Source: JBGPYB01 sp041493035 (GTDB taxonomy: Bacteria > Acidobacteriota > Vicinamibacteria > Fen-336). From it: DNA of 8,406 nt. Below the pieces are notes generated by a model. It saw only the letters and a program-made list of their open reading frames with translations, was not told the DNA's origin and did not search any database. The position numbers were made by a program, and so were the translations under genes. Location of the stretch: assembly GCA_041493035.1 (NCBI GenBank), contig JBGPYB010000186.1, positions 1 through 8,406 on the forward strand. Direction: 5' to 3'. Shown here in pieces: positions 5,587 to 8,406 of this stretch; the stretch's first letter is position 1, and each line of letters begins with the position of its first letter.

Positions 5587-6633
5587 ATGGGCGACCGAGC
5601 CATAGCCGGGGCGGCCCGCAGCGTGGCGACAATCCGGGACATCGCCCAGAAGGCCGGGGTTTCGCCGAGCACGGTGTCGCGGGTCCTGAGCGGGACGATC
5701 CCGGTCGCCCCGTCGAAGCGCCTCGCGGTCATGGCGGCCGTCCAGACGCTCCACTATCGGCCCAACCTCGTGGCCCAGGGCCTGGCTCGCGGGCGATCGC
5801 GAGCCATCGGCGTCCTGACCCAGGGGATCTCGGACCTGTTCTACAGCCAGATCCTCGGGGGAATCGAGCACGCGCTCCGCGGCACGGGTTACTACGCCGT
5901 CTTCCTGAGCGAGGGAAGCCCGGATGACAGCGCGTGGGCCCTCGATCTCTTCCTTTCGTACCCCGTGGACGCCCTGGCCATAGTGGGCGGATGGACGCCC
6001 GAGGAGGAGCTGGCTCGGGTCGCCGAGCGCATCCCGGTCGTCGCCATCGGGCGCACCATCGCCGGAATCGAGGAGCGCTGTGTGCAGGTCGCCAACGAGG
6101 AGGGGGCCTACAGCGCCACCCGCTACCTGATCGAGCTGGGCCACAGCCGCATCGCCCACGTCACGGGCCTCTCGTGGCACCGCGACTCGATCGACCGCCA
6201 GAAGGGCTATGAGCGAGCCCTCACCGACGAGGGAATCGGGGTGGATCCGAGGTTGATCGTGGTGGGCGACTTCGAGCACGAGTCGGGCGTCGCCGCCATC
6301 GATGCCCTCCTGGACAAGCGAGTCGATTTCACGGCCATCTTCGCGAGCAACGACCAGATGGCCTGCGGCGCAGGTCTTGCGCTTCTGAGACGGAAGCTTT
6401 GGGTGCCCGGCGACATCTCCCTCGTCGGTTTCGACGACGACCCGACCTCGGCCTACACGTGGCCGCCCCTGACCACCGTCCGCCAGCCCGCAGCGGAGAT
6501 GGGGGGCGCGGCGATTCAAGCTCTCCTGGACGACCTGAACGGCCGCCCCTTCTCCCTTCAGCGGTTCCGGACCGAGCTGGTCATTCGCGAGTCAGCGGGA
6601 CCCCGTGCCCGCCGCCGCGCCGCCCTGAGGTAA
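5587..6633 (+). CDS. LacI/GalR-family transcriptional regulator
   Basis: A cytosolic sugar-responsive DNA-binding protein of 348 residues, complete for the family. Residues 14-36 are the helix-turn-helix (ATIRDIAQKAGVSPSTVSRV). The hinge is at about 56-69 (LHYRPNLVAQGLARG), with the Leu that usually enters the operator minor groove. Residues 72-335 form the periplasmic-binding-protein-like sensor, with the family landmarks RQKGYERAL (204-212), ASNDQMACG (253-261), VPGDISLVGFDDDP (273-286) and PPLTTVRQP (293-301). The effector cannot be read from sequence. The gene is divergent from the receptor, with an operator between them, and convergent with the symporter; both facts suggest regulation of sugar uptake. 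ATG 5587 has no Shine-Dalgarno sequence, and an in-frame TGA at 5566-5568 excludes longer forms. GTG 5623 would give the more usual family start immediately before ATIRDIA, removing 12 residues. Confidence 0.96.
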   Translation: MGDRAIAGAARSVATIRDIAQKAGVSPSTVSRVLSGTIPVAPSKRLAVMAAVQTLHYRPNLVAQGLARGRSRAIGVLTQGISDLFYSQILGGIEHALRGTGYYAVFLSEGSPDDSAWALDLFLSYPVDALAIVGGWTPEEELARVAERIPVVAIGRTIAGIEERCVQVANEEGAYSATRYLIELGHSRIAHVTGLSWHRDSIDRQKGYERALTDEGIGVDPRLIVVGDFEHESGVAAIDALLDKRVDFTAIFASNDQMACGAGLALLRRKLWVPGDISLVGFDDDPTSAYTWPPLTTVRQPAAEMGGAAIQALLDDLNGRPFSLQRFRTELVIRESAGPRARRRAALR

Positions 6634-6702
6634 GGTCCCTCCGCCTGCCCGTACCAGTTCCCGTATCGGATCTACGGCGTATTGGATGACGTTCTGGATG
6701 GA

Positions 6703-6728
6703 AGGCGTATCACGGCCGTGGTTCGCCT
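6703..6728. terminator. Possible hairpin terminator between convergent genes
   Basis: AGGCG (6703-6707) and CGCCT (6724-6728) flank the perfect palindrome CACGGCCGTG (6711-6720). Allowing one mismatch and a G-U pair, the stem is about 10 bp with a GGCC loop. It lies midway in the 127-bp gap between the regulator stop (6633) and the symporter stop (6761). Neither strand has a T tract after it, so intrinsic termination would be weak. A role in blocking read-through between convergent genes is inferred from position only. Confidence 0.35.
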
Positions 6729-6760
6729 CATCTCGGTGGCTGCCATCGCGCGACTCGCGG

Positions 6761-8212
6761 CTACGCTTTCTGCGACGCGTACTGCCTGCGCCGGTCGGCC
6801 AGCTCGTCGGTCATCTCGATCTCGGTGCGCTTGTCGATGGCGTAAAAGAACAGGCACGCGGCGCAGATAGCGAAGGTCACGGCCGGGAAGACGCCCATCG
6901 TGAGGCGGATGCCATCGAGCGCCGTCGCACCCTGCGCCACGTTCGGGACGTAGCCGTAGAGCGTGAGCACGTAGCCGGTGATCGCGCCGCCCAAGCCGAG
7001 GCCCGCCTTCAGAGCGAAGACGATCGCGGCGAACACGATCGCCGTGGCGCGCCGCCCCGTCTTCCACTCCGAGAAGTCCGCGACGTCGGCCATCATCGCC
7101 CACAGCAGCGGGATCGTGAAGCCGTAGGCGAACTGCCGCAGGATCTCGCTGACGAACATCGCCGTCACCGCCGTGGGCGGCAGGACGGCGAACGTCGCAG
7201 TGAGCAGCGCGGTCGCGGCCAGGCCCACCATGAAGACGTTGCGTTTGCCGAAGCGGACGGCCAGCGCCTTGGAGAAGAAGATGGCGACGATCGTCGCCAG
7301 CGTGCCGAGCACGTTGAAGACACTGAAGCCGACGCTCACCAGTTGGCCTTCGTCGGCCGTGCCCACCCCGAACGAGCCGAGCAGGCCCGCGAGGCTCGCC
7401 TTGTCGACGTAGTAGTTGAAGTAGTAGGGGACCACGCTGCCGCGCATCGAGAGCGTGACGAACAGCACCAGGGTCAGAACGAACATCGCCAGCCAGGGGC
7501 CGTTCTTCGTCAGGTCGGCGAAGTGCTGGCTCACCGAGGCCTTCTGGTGGGGCGGCGGCTGGATGCGCTCGCGCGTGGTCGAGAAGGTGATCAGGAACAG
7601 CACCACCGCGAGGGCGGAGAAGATGCCGATCGTCCACTGGTAGCCCCTGGCGTTGTCGCCCTGGCCGAAGTGGTGGACCATCGGCAGCGCCAGCCCCTGG
7701 ATCACGAGCTGCGCGATCATCGCGCACACGAAGCGGTAGGACGACAGACTCGTGCGCTCGCCCAGGTCGCCCGTCATCACGCCGCTGAGGGCCGAGTAGG
7801 GCAGGTTGTTGGCCGAGTACACCATCATCAGGACGATGTAGGTGACGTAGGCGTAGACGAGCTTGCCGCCGGGGCTCAGGCCGGGTGTCATGAACGTGAG
7901 GAAGCCCATGATCCCGAAGGGCAGCGCCGTCCACAGCACCCACGGGCGGAACTTGCCCCAGCGCGTGCTCGTACGGTCGGCGACCACGCCCATGAGCGGG
8001 TCGAAGATGGCGTCCCAGAAGCGCACCACCACGAGCAGCGTCCCCGCCGCCGCCGCGGTGATGCCGAAAGTGTCCGTGTAGAACGCCAGCTGGAACATCA
8101 CCATCGTCTGGAAGATGAAGTTCGCCGCGGTGTCGCCGAGGCCGTAGCCGACCTTTTCGACCACCGACAGCCGCTGCGTCGCGTCGCCCGTCGTCGTCAC
8201 CGTGTCAACCAC
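6761..8212 (-). CDS. GPH-family (MelB-like) sugar:cation symporter
   Basis: A predicted 12-helix inner-membrane protein of 483 residues in the glycoside-pentoside-hexuronide:cation symporter family (major facilitator fold). It would import a glycoside or sugar with H+ or Na+. Hallmarks are GYGLGD (22-27), WDAIFDPLMGVVADRTSTRWGKFRPW (66-91, given here in parts: WDAIFDPLMG at 66-75 and TRWGKFRPW at 83-91), NNLPYSAL (135-142), ADVADFSEWKTGRRA (375-389) and FALKAGLG (399-406). Against MelB recalled from memory, cation-site Asp55/Asp59 appear as D67/D71 and Lys377 as K402. Asn58 appears as F70, and sugar-site Asp19 and Asp124 appear as Asn31 and Asn136. The substrate is therefore probably not melibiose. 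GTG 8212 is chosen as the start because of its strong Shine-Dalgarno sequence; a TTG at 8248 is in frame but unsupported. An incomplete gene ends 37 bases upstream on the same strand, suggesting an operon. Confidence 0.95.
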   Translation of the reverse strand: MVDTVTTTGDATQRLSVVEKVGYGLGDTAANFIFQTMVMFQLAFYTDTFGITAAAAGTLLVVVRFWDAIFDPLMGVVADRTSTRWGKFRPWVLWTALPFGIMGFLTFMTPGLSPGGKLVYAYVTYIVLMMVYSANNLPYSALSGVMTGDLGERTSLSSYRFVCAMIAQLVIQGLALPMVHHFGQGDNARGYQWTIGIFSALAVVLFLITFSTTRERIQPPPHQKASVSQHFADLTKNGPWLAMFVLTLVLFVTLSMRGSVVPYYFNYYVDKASLAGLLGSFGVGTADEGQLVSVGFSVFNVLGTLATIVAIFFSKALAVRFGKRNVFMVGLAATALLTATFAVLPPTAVTAMFVSEILRQFAYGFTIPLLWAMMADVADFSEWKTGRRATAIVFAAIVFALKAGLGLGGAITGYVLTLYGYVPNVAQGATALDGIRLTMGVFPAVTFAICAACLFFYAIDKRTEIEMTDELADRRRQYASQKA

Positions 8213-8219
8213 AGGTCGT

Positions 8220-8226
8220 CCTCCTC
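8220..8226 (-). promoter_or_regulatory. Ribosome binding site of the symporter gene
   Basis: GAGGAGG (8226-8220 on the minus strand) lies 7 bases before GTG 8212. This supports GTG as the start and a 483-residue product. Confidence 0.8.
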
Positions 8227-8249
8227 GTGTCACACGTAGCCCACGCAAA

Positions 8250-8406
8250 TCATCGGCGGTCGGCGCGGCCGCCCGGCGGCTCCGTCCGGAACGGGTAGGC
8301 GCCCGGCGTGCGCGGCTCCCCTTCGCGCCAGCCGAGCAGCCGGCGAACCTCCGCCGGCAGGTCGCCGGCAGGAGCGAGCCCCGGCAGGAGCCGGGCCAGC
8401 TCGTAG
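8250..8406 (-). CDS. C-terminal end of an unidentified protein (runs off right edge)
   Basis: The minus-strand frame beginning at 8405 is open for 51 codons and ends at TGA 8252-8250, 37 bases before the symporter's GTG. The visible residues begin YELARLLPGLAPAGDLPAEV, continue through RRLLGWREGE and TPGAYPFRTEP, and end in the polar tail PGGRADRR. The composition is ordinary for a soluble protein and lacks the Arg/Ser/Pro-heavy look of the wrong frames here. I do not recognise the family. By position it is probably co-transcribed with the symporter and could act on the same sugar, but that is inference. With only the tail visible, a chance open frame in GC-rich DNA cannot be excluded. Confidence 0.55.
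   Translation of the reverse strand, partial: YELARLLPGLAPAGDLPAEVRRLLGWREGEPRTPGAYPFRTEPPGGRADRR

Noticed and set aside
6686..8239. 517-codon plus-strand open frame opposite the symporter gene
   Set aside because: It is extremely rich in His, Arg, Glu and Asp, with no recognisable fold. It mirrors the hydrophobic codons of a genuine membrane protein on the other strand.
1..8406. CRISPR array, tRNA, rRNA, insertion sequence or attachment site
   Set aside because: No regularly spaced direct repeats, tRNA-like cloverleaf, rRNA stretch, transposase motif or terminal inverted repeats were seen on reading both strands.

Overview
The window looks like chromosomal DNA from a GC-rich, Gram-negative member of the Acidobacteriota. 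The main evidence is the partial gene at the left edge, which has the N-terminal layout of the VWFA-related domain protein family that is typical of Acidobacteria. Next to it is a large TonB-dependent receptor with an N-terminal carboxypeptidase-regulatory-like domain, of the kind expanded in that phylum. The species cannot be determined from this sequence.

Layout, left to right. Positions 1-1756 hold a two-gene minus-strand unit: a secreted tetratricopeptide-repeat (TPR) protein (1756-476), then the VWFA-related protein (479 to beyond the left edge), joined by an ATGA stop/start overlap. Upstream of that pair, also on the minus strand, lies the 1135-residue outer-membrane receptor (5234-1827). 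It ends at a very strong intrinsic terminator (1773-1807), only 16 bases before the first ATG of the TPR gene. A 352-bp intergenic region (5235-5586) separates the receptor from a divergently transcribed LacI/GalR-family regulator (5587-6633, plus strand). That region holds a near-consensus sigma70-type promoter for the receptor and an almost perfect 14-bp LacI-family operator. After a 127-bp gap with a hairpin, the minus-strand GPH-family sugar:cation symporter (8212-6761) converges on the regulator gene. The last 51 codons of an unidentified minus-strand gene (8406-8250) lie just upstream of the symporter and probably share its operon.

The parts fit a carbohydrate-uptake locus. The receptor would carry an oligosaccharide across the outer membrane, the GPH symporter would carry a sugar across the inner membrane, and the LacI-type protein would sense a sugar and act on the divergent region. 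No SusD-like lipoprotein and no recognisable glycoside hydrolase lie inside the window. The roles of the TPR and VWFA-related proteins are not known from sequence; they look like exported partners in the cell envelope. All genes belong to known families. The less ordinary signals are regulatory: a set of AGCG cores spaced 19-20 bp apart beside the receptor promoter, a perfect TATAAT inside the annotated start of the TPR gene, structured leaders on both sides of the divergent region, and a 10-base C tract in the VWFA-related gene.
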